A stretch of 45,974 bases of DNA. It comes from Halieaceae bacterium UBA6060. Its GTDB lineage: Bacteria > Pseudomonadota > Gammaproteobacteria > Pseudomonadales > Halieaceae. A program made the position numbers and the translations under genes. A model generated the notes under the pieces. It did no database searches. It was not told the DNA's origin and saw only the letters and a list, made by a program, of their open reading frames with translations. The stretch lies in assembly GCA_002428935.1 (NCBI GenBank), contig DIYG01000135.1, forward strand, positions 1-45,974, in the 5' to 3' direction. Positions within the stretch are counted from its first letter, which is position 1. Each line of letters begins with the position of its first letter. Shown here piece after piece: positions 1-7,091 of the stretch.

Positions 1-571
1 GCTGGGCTAAAGCTATTTCGGTGTCTGATCCGCGTTCGGAGCCTGCGGCTGGCGTATCCCCGTCGCTGATTTCCGCCAGCCGTTGGCGCAGATTGGCGTC
101 GGTGCTTGCCAGGTCCGCCTGCTCGTCGAGGGCTTCTTTGCGCTCCCGGGTCCAGACGGCTCGCTGGCTTTCTACCGCATCGATTTCACCCTCGATGCGG
201 TCAAGGGATGGGTTTTGTCCCAGCCGTTGAGTGACGCTGGCGGGTGCTTCCTGGATATCCCGGACCCGAGCCTGGTACTGAGAGATTGTTACTTCGCTCT
301 GCTCAATGATCGACTGCAAGCTATCTCGGGCAGCAGTTTGCTCCTCGAGCTCGGCTAGATCTTTCGCCGCCACCTCGAGGGATTTATCAAGCGCGGCCCG
401 TTGTTCGTCTTCCAGATCCTTGTCCTCGGCCAGGACCGCTTGTAATTCCTCTAATTCCTGATTGAGCTTGGATTCCTGACCAAGCACCACGCCTGGTCCC
501 AGGAATAAAAGCAGGAGTAGGGGTAGAAATCCCGATCGAAGGTGTCTCAGCACCGAAAGGCTAGATTCCAT
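1..571 (-). CDS. Exported coiled-coil protein, probable N-terminus of an MscK/KefA-type mechanosensitive channel (partial)
   Basis: The frame is open from an ATG at 571 to the window edge, so about 190 N-terminal residues are visible and the rest lies outside. Residues 1-30 look like a signal peptide (hydrophobic run LPLLLLFLGPGVVLG, then QES). The remainder is highly charged, rich in Glu, Leu, Ala and Gln, with heptad-like spacing predicting long helices. Large MscS-superfamily channels of the MscK/KefA type begin with a signal peptide and a long periplasmic helical region of this kind; such channels release solutes during hypo-osmotic shock. The channel domain itself is not in view, so the family is an inference from composition. 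A periplasmic EnvC-like or other coiled-coil protein remains possible. No clear ribosome binding site precedes the ATG. Confidence 0.6.
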   Translation of the reverse strand, partial: MESSLSVLRHLRSGFLPLLLLLFLGPGVVLGQESKLNQELEELQAVLAEDKDLEDEQRAALDKSLEVAAKDLAELEEQTAARDSLQSIIEQSEVTISQYQARVRDIQEAPASVTQRLGQNPSLDRIEGEIDAVESQRAVWTRERKEALDEQADLASTDANLRQRLAEISDGDTPAAGSERGSDTEIALAQ

Positions 572-646
572 GATCAATTGCTGTAACCAGCTGGACCGGG
601 GAGTTCAGGTTGTTGCGGTAAAGACCTAGTTTCCCTTTGCAGCGTT

Positions 647-1564
647 TCAGGGTGCTTCTCCCAAGAGGGCTTCCCGTAGCTCAGAGGCCCATTGTTGTAG
701 CTTGCGAGTGTTGTCGGGGCCCGTGCGGAGAAGCTGCTTTTCAAGTTCTGAGCGGCCCTCGAGAGTTGTGTCTTCATAAGCCCAAAGAGCACCTTTGCTG
801 ACGAGGGCCGGTGGAGTATCCACCGTAGGCGCAGCGATCACCGCATCCAGGGCGGCAATCAAGGTGTTGTCCATGGCGTCAGCGGGATAGCCGAGACTGC
901 CATAGGCATCTCGCAGTTGTGGGCGAAAACGTTGGAAGAGCGCGGCCAGGGTGTCTGGGGGTAGAGATGCAATCGCCGAGGTCAGGCTGTCGTAACGCGC
1001 GTAACCCGCGGGATCAACGCGGTAGCGCTGCCCATCTCTGCGGGTGCTGAAGGTACCCACCGGGCGAGCCAGATTCAGGGTGCGTCTCGGCACTAGTCCT
1101 CGGGCCAATTGGTCCATGCTGCTGACACCGCGATCCAGCAGGTAGGGTGCGGCGACGGCGCTCTCTAGCGCGGTGGGTACGCGGAGTTCGGACTCCGCCA
1201 ATCCCTTACGGAGGAGGGCATCAAGTTCTTCCGGAGTTGGAGGTGGAGGGGGTGGGGCAACGGGTTCCGGCTCTTCCGATGGAGTGATGGGTTCCGGTTC
1301 CTCCACGGGTTCTTCCGGTATATCCGGCGCAGCGCTGATGGCGTCTGCAGGCTCCGGTTGTGGGGGCGCTGGCTGCTCGATGGGTGGCGTAGTCGAAGGT
1401 TCTACGGTTGTTGGGGTGTCGGCGGCTTCCTGGCTGTCTTTGGGCATCAACAGATAGGCGCCCGCCGCAAGAATCAGTACGGCAATGCCGGTAACAATCG
1501 TTTGCGTATTGTGGCGACCCTGCGCTGCGCCGCTCGAGTAGCGATCTTCGCGATCTGCTTGCAT
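647..1564 (-). CDS. DUF3014 domain membrane protein
   Basis: This 305-residue protein has a short charged cytoplasmic N-terminus, one membrane segment at about residues 24-42 (TIVTGIAVLILAAGAYLL), a roughly 70-residue linker rich in Pro and Glu (about 50-115, including PPPPPP), and a globular C-terminal domain of about 190 residues containing PYLLDRGVSSMDQLARGLVP. This layout matches the DUF3014 family, found mainly in gammaproteobacteria and without an assigned function. The single anchor and extended Pro/Glu linker suggest a periplasmic domain held away from the inner membrane, as in TonB-like or cell-wall proteins; that is an inference. A purine-rich GGGGGAAG precedes the ATG. It is in the same direction as the channel-like gene downstream, 75 bases away, and may be cotranscribed. 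Confidence 0.82.
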   Translation of the reverse strand: MQADREDRYSSGAAQGRHNTQTIVTGIAVLILAAGAYLLMPKDSQEAADTPTTVEPSTTPPIEQPAPPQPEPADAISAAPDIPEEPVEEPEPITPSEEPEPVAPPPPPPTPEELDALLRKGLAESELRVPTALESAVAAPYLLDRGVSSMDQLARGLVPRRTLNLARPVGTFSTRRDGQRYRVDPAGYARYDSLTSAIASLPPDTLAALFQRFRPQLRDAYGSLGYPADAMDNTLIAALDAVIAAPTVDTPPALVSKGALWAYEDTTLEGRSELEKQLLRTGPDNTRKLQQWASELREALLGEAP

Positions 1565-1627
1565 AGCGTCTTCCCCCGGTTACGTCGGACCGAGAGTGTA
1601 GGCCATGAGCCATCCCGCCGTTAAGAG

Positions 1628-2305
1628 TCAGTTTTTCAGGCGCTGGGGCTTGCTATCGGCAGATGGTGGGGCCTCGACGATGCGTCGCGGCGGCTCTTCG
1701 GGTTTGGCGTACGCCATGCGCTGGACGAGGGCGGGCGCGTAGTAGCTGTCCAGGCCCGCCAGAGCAATCCCCTCGGCCGCCGCCGGATCCAGGGCTCCGA
1801 GCTCATTGATCGCGCTTTCGGGAAACTGCGCGTGCACGATTTCCCCGATAATCAAATGGGTGCCATTGATTTCGAGTTCGTGCTCTTCTCGCAGCTCCAT
1901 GGCCAGGCGCACCTGGGCTTCGGCTACAAAAGGTGCGGGAAACCCCTGTTGCCAGCGTTCCTTCAACCCCGTGGCCGCAAACTCGGAGACATCGCGAGGG
2001 TAACGCGCCGCGGTCTGATGAGCCGCGTCGATGATATGGCGGTGGACGTGATTCAAGGTGTAGCGGCCAGAACCTCGGATATTGTCCAGGGTGTGTCTGT
2101 CCACGCTGTCGGGCCGAAAGATCAAAGCCAAGAGCGGTGGGTGCGAACCGATATGCACCAGGGAGCTCATGATCGCCAGATTACTATGGCCTTGGGCGTC
2201 GGCGGTGCCCACCAAAACAGCCGGCTTGAAGCCGGTAATAGAGTTTATGAGCGCCGCCCGGCGTCGCTTTTCCATGTTCTCTATGGCGGCTCGATCAAGG
2301 AGCAT
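1628..2305 (-). CDS. Flavin reductase family protein (FMN-binding split barrel)
   Basis: A 225-residue protein of the flavin reductase-like, FMN-binding split-barrel family. The N-terminal part has the typical opening (INSITGFKPAVLVGTADAQG) followed by NLAIMSSLVHIGSHPPLLAL, the region that packs on the isoalloxazine ring in this fold. Members include NAD(P)H:flavin oxidoreductases and FMN-binding proteins of unknown substrate. The C-terminal 30 residues are Pro-, Lys- and Arg-rich and probably disordered. The start overlaps the stop of the upstream DCC-family gene by 11 bases, so the two are very likely translationally coupled in one operon. The partner pairing suggests a redox role, but the substrate cannot be read from sequence. 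Confidence 0.85.
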   Translation of the reverse strand: MLLDRAAIENMEKRRRAALINSITGFKPAVLVGTADAQGHSNLAIMSSLVHIGSHPPLLALIFRPDSVDRHTLDNIRGSGRYTLNHVHRHIIDAAHQTAARYPRDVSEFAATGLKERWQQGFPAPFVAEAQVRLAMELREEHELEINGTHLIIGEIVHAQFPESAINELGALDPAAAEGIALAGLDSYYAPALVQRMAYAKPEEPPRRIVEAPPSADSKPQRLKN

Positions 2306-2801
2306 CGCTGGTTTCCCTGACCGTGGGAGCGGCTGCAGGATTCCCCGTGCGTTTTTCGCTGTAGAGTCTCTCGTAACGCCAACCTGCCCAGAGCTTGTAG
2401 CCCAGATCGACCAGGCTGCGGATGATCGGCCAGCGCAGAACCCGTAGCCAGCGCTGCTGCTGGGTCCCTTCCCAGGCGGCTACATTGGCATCGGCGCCTT
2501 TCAGCCAGTGTCCATCGGCGCGTTTCAGATGGAGGGTCCTAAGGAGCGTGTCAGCGCTTACGGGACTGTCATTTTCCAGGGTGTGGATGTCTACCAGGGC
2601 GATGTCATCGCCCCGCACCTGGCGCAACTTGTCCATTTCCCGCAGACACAGGGGACATTGACCGTCGTAGAACAGGGTGTCCTTCGCTGGGTTCTCGGTG
2701 CTTTTTGGGCGAGGCCCAGCCGGATTTTCACAAGCAGCAGACGGGTTGTCGCGAAAATACGAAACCGCGTCGGGGCCGGGGTTTTGCGTGTCGTCAGGCA
2801 C
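2295..2801 (-). CDS. DCC-family (DUF393) thiol-disulfide oxidoreductase-like protein, GTG start
   Basis: The DCC family is named for its conserved D-C-C residues, seen here as FYDGQCPLC near residue 50 (Asp, then the CxxC cysteines). It is a small thioredoxin-like family presumed to act in dithiol chemistry, mostly without proven substrates. The frame stays open upstream to an ATG at 2843, but that start has no ribosome binding site and would overlap the preceding gene by 50 bases. GTG at 2801 has GGAG seven bases upstream and overlaps the DUF2892 stop by only 8 bases, so I chose it (168 residues). The first 40 residues are hydrophilic and not conserved-looking. It overlaps the downstream flavin reductase start, forming a three-gene operon DUF2892-DCC-flavin reductase. 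Confidence 0.82.
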   Translation of the reverse strand: MPDDTQNPGPDAVSYFRDNPSAACENPAGPRPKSTENPAKDTLFYDGQCPLCLREMDKLRQVRGDDIALVDIHTLENDSPVSADTLLRTLHLKRADGHWLKGADANVAAWEGTQQQRWLRVLRWPIIRSLVDLGYKLWAGWRYERLYSEKRTGNPAAAPTVRETSDAP

Positions 2802-3039
2802 CGGTTTGCTCCGAGTCTGGGCAATCCGCGCAGTTGTTGTCATCACAGCTTGTAATGCCCAGCCATTTCCAAAGGTAACATCGGCCAAAAATGCTGTTCC
2901 AGAACAAGGCAAAGGCTGCTACCAGGGAGACGCCCTGAAGCACGCCGAAAGCCGGTGCCTGGAGTACCGCGAAGACCAGCACGAGGCCCAAACCCAGGCG
3001 AATCAGCCGCTCCAGGGTGCCTACGTTGCGATTAATCAT
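2794..3039 (-). CDS. DUF2892 (YgaP-like) small inner-membrane protein
   Basis: An 81-residue protein starting MINRNVGTLERLIRLGLG, the characteristic opening of the DUF2892 family, followed by two hydrophobic helices (VLVFAVLQAPAFGVLQG and VSLVAAFALFWNSIFG). The family forms two-helix membrane hairpins and occurs either alone or fused to rhodanese domains as in YgaP. After the helices comes a Cys-containing tail (GRCYLWKWLGITSCDDNNCADC) with four cysteines, which may bind a metal or take part in thiol exchange; this is inference. A GTG at 3051 is an alternative start giving four more residues; the ATG at 3039 fits the family N-terminus better. The next gene is a DCC-family thiol protein, which supports a common sulfur or thiol function. 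Confidence 0.8.
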   Translation of the reverse strand: MINRNVGTLERLIRLGLGLVLVFAVLQAPAFGVLQGVSLVAAFALFWNSIFGRCYLWKWLGITSCDDNNCADCPDSEQTGA

Positions 3040-3123
3040 GAAAAACCACACAAACTCAAAGGGTTATGTCATGAATAGGTACGCGCGATTGGCCTCGCTG
3101 GATCCGAGCTGGGCCCTAATTAG

Positions 3124-4068
3124 CTAGCCCTGGCGGGGGTAGGACTTGTCCAAAAGCTCGACGGTCTCGGCAAACTCGCGGCAAATTTCTTCAAGAATTT
3201 GGGCCACGGGCTTCACCGCTTCGATACGTCCACAGACCTGCCCCGTGAGGGGAATGGCCGCTTCCATGTCGCCGCCAAAGTACAAATCCTGAGGTTTGCC
3301 GAAGCTGGCCATGGCGTTCTCATTCGCTTTGCGCTCCAGCTCAGAGGTTCTCTCGGTGCGCAGGGCGCGTAGCCCCGGCGACTGAAACCGATTGAGAAAT
3401 ACCGTGTCGGTTTCCTCGGCGGCGACAATGGCTTGCTTCCAGTTGTCATGGACCGGCGATTCCAAGGCGGAGACCATGCGCGTGCCCAGCTGCACGCCCT
3501 CGGCGCCCAGGGCGAAAGCCGCAGCCATGGACGAACCGTCGACAAAGCCACCGGCGGCGATGATGGGTACCTCCACCTTGGAGCGCACCAGGGGCAGGAG
3601 CACCATGCTCGCCACGTCCTGGGGATTCTTAAAGCCACCGCCTTCGCCGCCTTCCACAATGAGTCCGTCTACCCCATAGGACACGGCTTTGATTGCCGCT
3701 TTGAGACTGGGAACGACGTGAAAAACCGTCAATCCCGCCGCTTTTAGTTGTTCCGTATAGCGTTCTGGCGAGCCCGCAGAAGTCGTTACGAAGCGAACGC
3801 CCTGATCGATGATGAACTGGGCAATATCGGGATCGCGGACGAAGGCCTGGGCGATATTGACCCCGAACGGACGGTCCGTGAGTTCGCGCATGCGCTTGAT
3901 TTCTTCGCGGATGATGTCGAGTTCCCCCGAGGAGGTCTCGATGATTCCCAGGCCTCCGGCGTTGCACACCGCCGAGGCGAGCTGTGAGCGAGCAATCCAG
4001 CCCATGGGAGCCTGAACGATGGGAAGCTCAGCGCTCGTGAGCTGGGTAACACGATTGTCAAAGTGCAT
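3124..4068 (-). CDS. Nitronate monooxygenase / 2-nitropropane dioxygenase-like flavoprotein
   Basis: A 314-residue TIM-barrel flavoprotein of the nitronate monooxygenase (NMO, 2-nitropropane dioxygenase) family. It begins with the family hallmark PIVQAPMGWIA, continues with NAGGLGIIETSSG, and carries the FMN phosphate-binding signatures IVEGGEGGGF, IIAAGGFVDG and GAEGVQLGTRM. Family members oxidise alkyl nitronates, but some characterised relatives in the same superfamily are enoyl-ACP reductases (FabK) or other FMN enzymes, so the substrate is not certain. The ATG at 4068 has GAGG eight bases upstream. The frame is open further upstream, but that stretch is a short tandem repeat reading as Ser-Pro-Lys units and lies outside the conserved domain, so I exclude it. 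Confidence 0.85.
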   Translation of the reverse strand: MHFDNRVTQLTSAELPIVQAPMGWIARSQLASAVCNAGGLGIIETSSGELDIIREEIKRMRELTDRPFGVNIAQAFVRDPDIAQFIIDQGVRFVTTSAGSPERYTEQLKAAGLTVFHVVPSLKAAIKAVSYGVDGLIVEGGEGGGFKNPQDVASMVLLPLVRSKVEVPIIAAGGFVDGSSMAAAFALGAEGVQLGTRMVSALESPVHDNWKQAIVAAEETDTVFLNRFQSPGLRALRTERTSELERKANENAMASFGKPQDLYFGGDMEAAIPLTGQVCGRIEAVKPVAQILEEICREFAETVELLDKSYPRQG

Positions 4069-4081
4069 GGCATGGTCCTCA

Positions 4082-4111
4082 GGTTTCGGTGACGAGGGTT
4101 TCGGTGATGAG
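4082..4111 (-). repeat. Two-copy 15-bp tandem repeat in the leader of the NMO-like gene
   Basis: Two adjacent copies of GGTTTCGGTGAYGAG (plus-strand sense) differ at one base and are followed by a degenerate third partial copy. They end about 13 bases before the NMO start codon, just upstream of its ribosome binding site. The repeat is probably a replication-slippage product in the untranslated leader. It could affect leader RNA structure, but nothing shows that. Confidence 0.6.
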
Positions 4112-4254
4112 GTTTTAGGGGAGTATGAGTTCTTGGGGCCTTGGTCAGTTTGCACCGTTAGTCTTCCCTACGGTGCTTCTGGCCTAAGGTGCTCTTCTCC
4201 AAAGGGCCCGAGAGCGATGCATTGCCAGCTCCCGGATCTTTGAAGAATCCTTTG

Positions 4255-6861
4255 CTAGTGGTCCAGGTCTTCCAGTACGCGGGCCTGGGCGGCGGCGATA
4301 CGTGCTACCGGCACCCGGTAAGGACTGCAGCTAACGTAGTCCAGCCCCAGATCGTGGCAAAAGCGAATCGATCGGGGATCGCCACCGTGCTCACCGCAGA
4401 TGCCGTACTTGATACCTTTCTTCACTGCCCTGGAATCCTGGACCGCCGTGCGCATGAGCTTGCCCACGGCGCGCTGATCCAGAGACACGAAAGGATCGTC
4501 CTCGATGAGTTTGGCATCCAGGTATTGGGGAATAAATCGCCCCGCATCGTCGCGGGAAAAGCCGTAGGTCATCTGCGTGAGATCGTTGGTGCCGAAGCTC
4601 ATGAACTCCACCGCCGGTGCCAGACGATCGGCACCGAGACAGGCCCGGGGAGTTTCCATCATGGTGCCGACGCGATAGCGTAGAGACACAGAACGCTCCC
4701 CCATGACTTTGCGGATTCCCCGGTCGATCAGCTCACCGATGAGACGTATCTCTCTAACATTGATGACCAGAGGGATCATGATTTCTGGGTAGGGTTGTAG
4801 ACCTTCTTCCCGGGCTCTTAAGGCGGCACCAATGATGGCTCGAACCTGCATCTTGGTGATTTCCGGGTACACCACGGATAGGCGGCAGCCGCGGAAACCG
4901 AGCATGGGGTTCACCTCAATGAGGTCGTTGCGGGCCTGCCAAATCTCGTCCGTGCTTTTCCCAAGACGCTGGGCCAGAGCCTCCACATCGTCTTTTTCGT
5001 GGGGCAGAAACTCATGGAGCGGCGGATCCAGCAGTCGAATGGTTACCGGTAAACCGTCCATGACGCGGAACAGCTCCAACATGTCCTCGTACTGAAACTC
5101 CTGCAGGATTGCCAGGTGTTTCTTGCGCTCTTTGCGCGACGTGGAGAGGATCATGGCGCGCATGGGGTCGATGCGTTCGCTGGCGAAAAACATGTGTTCC
5201 GTGCGGCACAGACCGATGCCCTGGGCGCCCAGTTCTCGAGCTTTTCGTGCGTCCTCAGGAGTTTCCGCGTTAGCGCGGACCTTGAGGCGTCGATACTTGT
5301 CGGCCCAGGACAACAACACCTGGAAATCTTCCGAGGTCGATGCTTCTACCTTGGGGATTTCGCCGAGCATGACATCACCGGTAGAGCCATCGAGGGTTAG
5401 CAGGTCGCCGCGACGGATCTCGGAGCCATCGGCGGCGACGGCGATGCCCGCCGCGGTATCCACCCGGAGATCACCGCAACCGGTGATGGCACAGACACCC
5501 ATGCCGCGAGCGACCACGGCCGCATGGGAGGTCATACCGCCCAACTCCGTGAGAATGCCCTGGGCCACGCGCATACCGTGGATGTCCTCGGGTGTTGTTT
5601 CTCGGCGGATGAGAACCACCGCTTTGCCATCGGCTTCGACCTCCACGGCTTCATCGGCGGAAAACACCGCGACACCGCTTGCCCCCCCGGGACTCGCCGG
5701 AAGACCGCTGGCGATAACCTTTCGCGGTGCTTCGGGATCGACCATGGGGTGGAGAAAGGATTCGACATGTTCTGGAGATACCCGTAGGAGCGCCTCCTTC
5801 TCGTCGATCATGCCCTCGCGAACCATTTCCACCGCGATGCGAACAGACGCTCTACCGGTGCGTTTGCCGCTGCGGGTTTGCAAGATATAGAAGCGTCCTT
5901 CCTGGATCGTGAACTCGATGTCCTGCATATCCCGGTAGTGCTGTTCCAAAAGGGCCTGGGCGCGATACAGTTCCTCATAGGCGTCGGGGAGACGATCTTG
6001 CAGAGCGTCAACGGGTTCCGGTGTGCGAATGCCCGCGACCACATCTTCCCCGGCGGCGTTAAACAGTACCTCGCCAAAAAACAAACGCTCACCCGTGGCG
6101 GGGTTGCGGGTGAAAGCCACTCCCGAGCCCGAGTCCTCGCCAAAGTTACCAAAGACCATGGCTTGCACATTGACTGCTGTGCCCAGGGAGTCGGGGATGT
6201 TGTTCATCTCTCGGTACACATTGGCCCGAGGCGTGTACCAGGATTGGAATACGGCTTCGACGGCCTGCTTGAGCTGCACGAAAGGGTCTTCGGGAAAATC
6301 CACGATGGTCTTGAAATGGGCGATGACCTGTTTCCAATCGTCGGCGGTCATGGCCACATCCGTGTCATAGCCGTGGTCGCGTTTGTACTGGTCGATATAA
6401 GCTTCCATGGCATGGCCGTCGGCGCCCAGGACCACGTCGGCAAACATCTGAATGAATCGTCGATAGCTGTCGTAGGCGAAACGCGGGTTGTCGGTTTTCT
6501 TGGCCAGGCCCTCGGCGATATCGTCGTTGATGCCCAGGTTGAGGATCGTGTTCATCATTCCTGGCATGGAGATTGGAGCGCCGGATCGCACGGAGAACAG
6601 CAGGGGGTTTTCCGGATCACCAAACCGCGCGCCCATCTGTTTCTCAACGAGATCAAGGGCTACCCGATATTCCTGTTCGAGGAGCGTAGGCAGCCGATTG
6701 CCGCCTTCAAAGTACTCCCGGCAGGTTGGCGTGGTAATAATGAAGCCAAAGGGAACCGGTAGTCCCAGGCTGGTCATTTCACAGAGATTGGCGCCTTTAC
6801 CGCCGAGGAGATCGCGATCGTCGCGGCTCCCCTCAGAAAACAGATACACGCGTTTTGCCAT
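4255..6861 (-). CDS. ppdK: Pyruvate, phosphate dikinase
   Basis: An 868-residue full-length pyruvate phosphate dikinase, which interconverts pyruvate + ATP + Pi with phosphoenolpyruvate + AMP + PPi. The N-terminal ATP-grasp region starts VYLFSEGSRDDRDLLGGKGA. The central phosphohistidine domain has GGMTSHAAVVARGMG with the phosphorylated His at about residue 446. The C-terminal TIM barrel carries the catalytic Cys at about 822 in YGICGEHGGDP. These match PPDK rather than PEP synthase, which is shorter and has a different N-terminus. In an organism using the Entner-Doudoroff route, PPDK can supply PEP for gluconeogenesis or for the PEP carboxylase encoded at 33443. It stands alone, divergent from the TonB-dependent receptor gene; the separate PPDK regulatory protein is not in this window. 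Confidence 0.96.
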   Translation of the reverse strand: MAKRVYLFSEGSRDDRDLLGGKGANLCEMTSLGLPVPFGFIITTPTCREYFEGGNRLPTLLEQEYRVALDLVEKQMGARFGDPENPLLFSVRSGAPISMPGMMNTILNLGINDDIAEGLAKKTDNPRFAYDSYRRFIQMFADVVLGADGHAMEAYIDQYKRDHGYDTDVAMTADDWKQVIAHFKTIVDFPEDPFVQLKQAVEAVFQSWYTPRANVYREMNNIPDSLGTAVNVQAMVFGNFGEDSGSGVAFTRNPATGERLFFGEVLFNAAGEDVVAGIRTPEPVDALQDRLPDAYEELYRAQALLEQHYRDMQDIEFTIQEGRFYILQTRSGKRTGRASVRIAVEMVREGMIDEKEALLRVSPEHVESFLHPMVDPEAPRKVIASGLPASPGGASGVAVFSADEAVEVEADGKAVVLIRRETTPEDIHGMRVAQGILTELGGMTSHAAVVARGMGVCAITGCGDLRVDTAAGIAVAADGSEIRRGDLLTLDGSTGDVMLGEIPKVEASTSEDFQVLLSWADKYRRLKVRANAETPEDARKARELGAQGIGLCRTEHMFFASERIDPMRAMILSTSRKERKKHLAILQEFQYEDMLELFRVMDGLPVTIRLLDPPLHEFLPHEKDDVEALAQRLGKSTDEIWQARNDLIEVNPMLGFRGCRLSVVYPEITKMQVRAIIGAALRAREEGLQPYPEIMIPLVINVREIRLIGELIDRGIRKVMGERSVSLRYRVGTMMETPRACLGADRLAPAVEFMSFGTNDLTQMTYGFSRDDAGRFIPQYLDAKLIEDDPFVSLDQRAVGKLMRTAVQDSRAVKKGIKYGICGEHGGDPRSIRFCHDLGLDYVSCSPYRVPVARIAAAQARVLEDLDH

Positions 6862-7091
6862 TATTCCCTACCTTTACCTTGGGGGTGCGACCGCGCAGTG
6901 TACCCGAGGTCCGCTCCCGGTGGTGGGTACGGACTGTTGCTTGCTTTTGAGACGACCCATGGCCTCTGGGAAAGGGTGACTTAGCGCACAGAATTAGTCG
7001 CGAATAGGGTAAAGATTCACATTGACCGATGGCTTATCTGCCACGAGAATCGGCAGCATCCGTATAACGTTAACTAATAAGGTGCTTGCCC
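6862..7091. other. Divergent intergenic region between ppdK and the TonB-dependent receptor gene
   Basis: These 230 bases must hold promoters for both ppdK (leftward) and the receptor (rightward). The receptor's ribosome binding site AAGGTG at 7079-7084 is clear. A TTGACC at about 7023 could be a -35 element, but no good -10 sits at the right distance. I see no convincing operator or small gene. Confidence 0.4.

Noticed and set aside
1173..1457. A plus-strand Gly/Ser-rich open frame opposite the DUF3014 gene
   Set aside because: It is the reverse complement of the Pro/Glu-rich linker of the DUF3014 protein, has no ribosome binding site and low-complexity sequence typical of such shadows.
4069..4155. 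A longer NMO protein beginning at 4155
   Set aside because: The added residues are a Ser/Pro/Lys tandem repeat with no family similarity, and ATG 4068 has a better ribosome binding site.
7023..7066. A sigma-70 promoter for the TonB-dependent receptor
   Set aside because: TTGACC is present at about 7023 and TATAAC near 7061, but the spacing between them is far from 17 bases, so no promoter is called.
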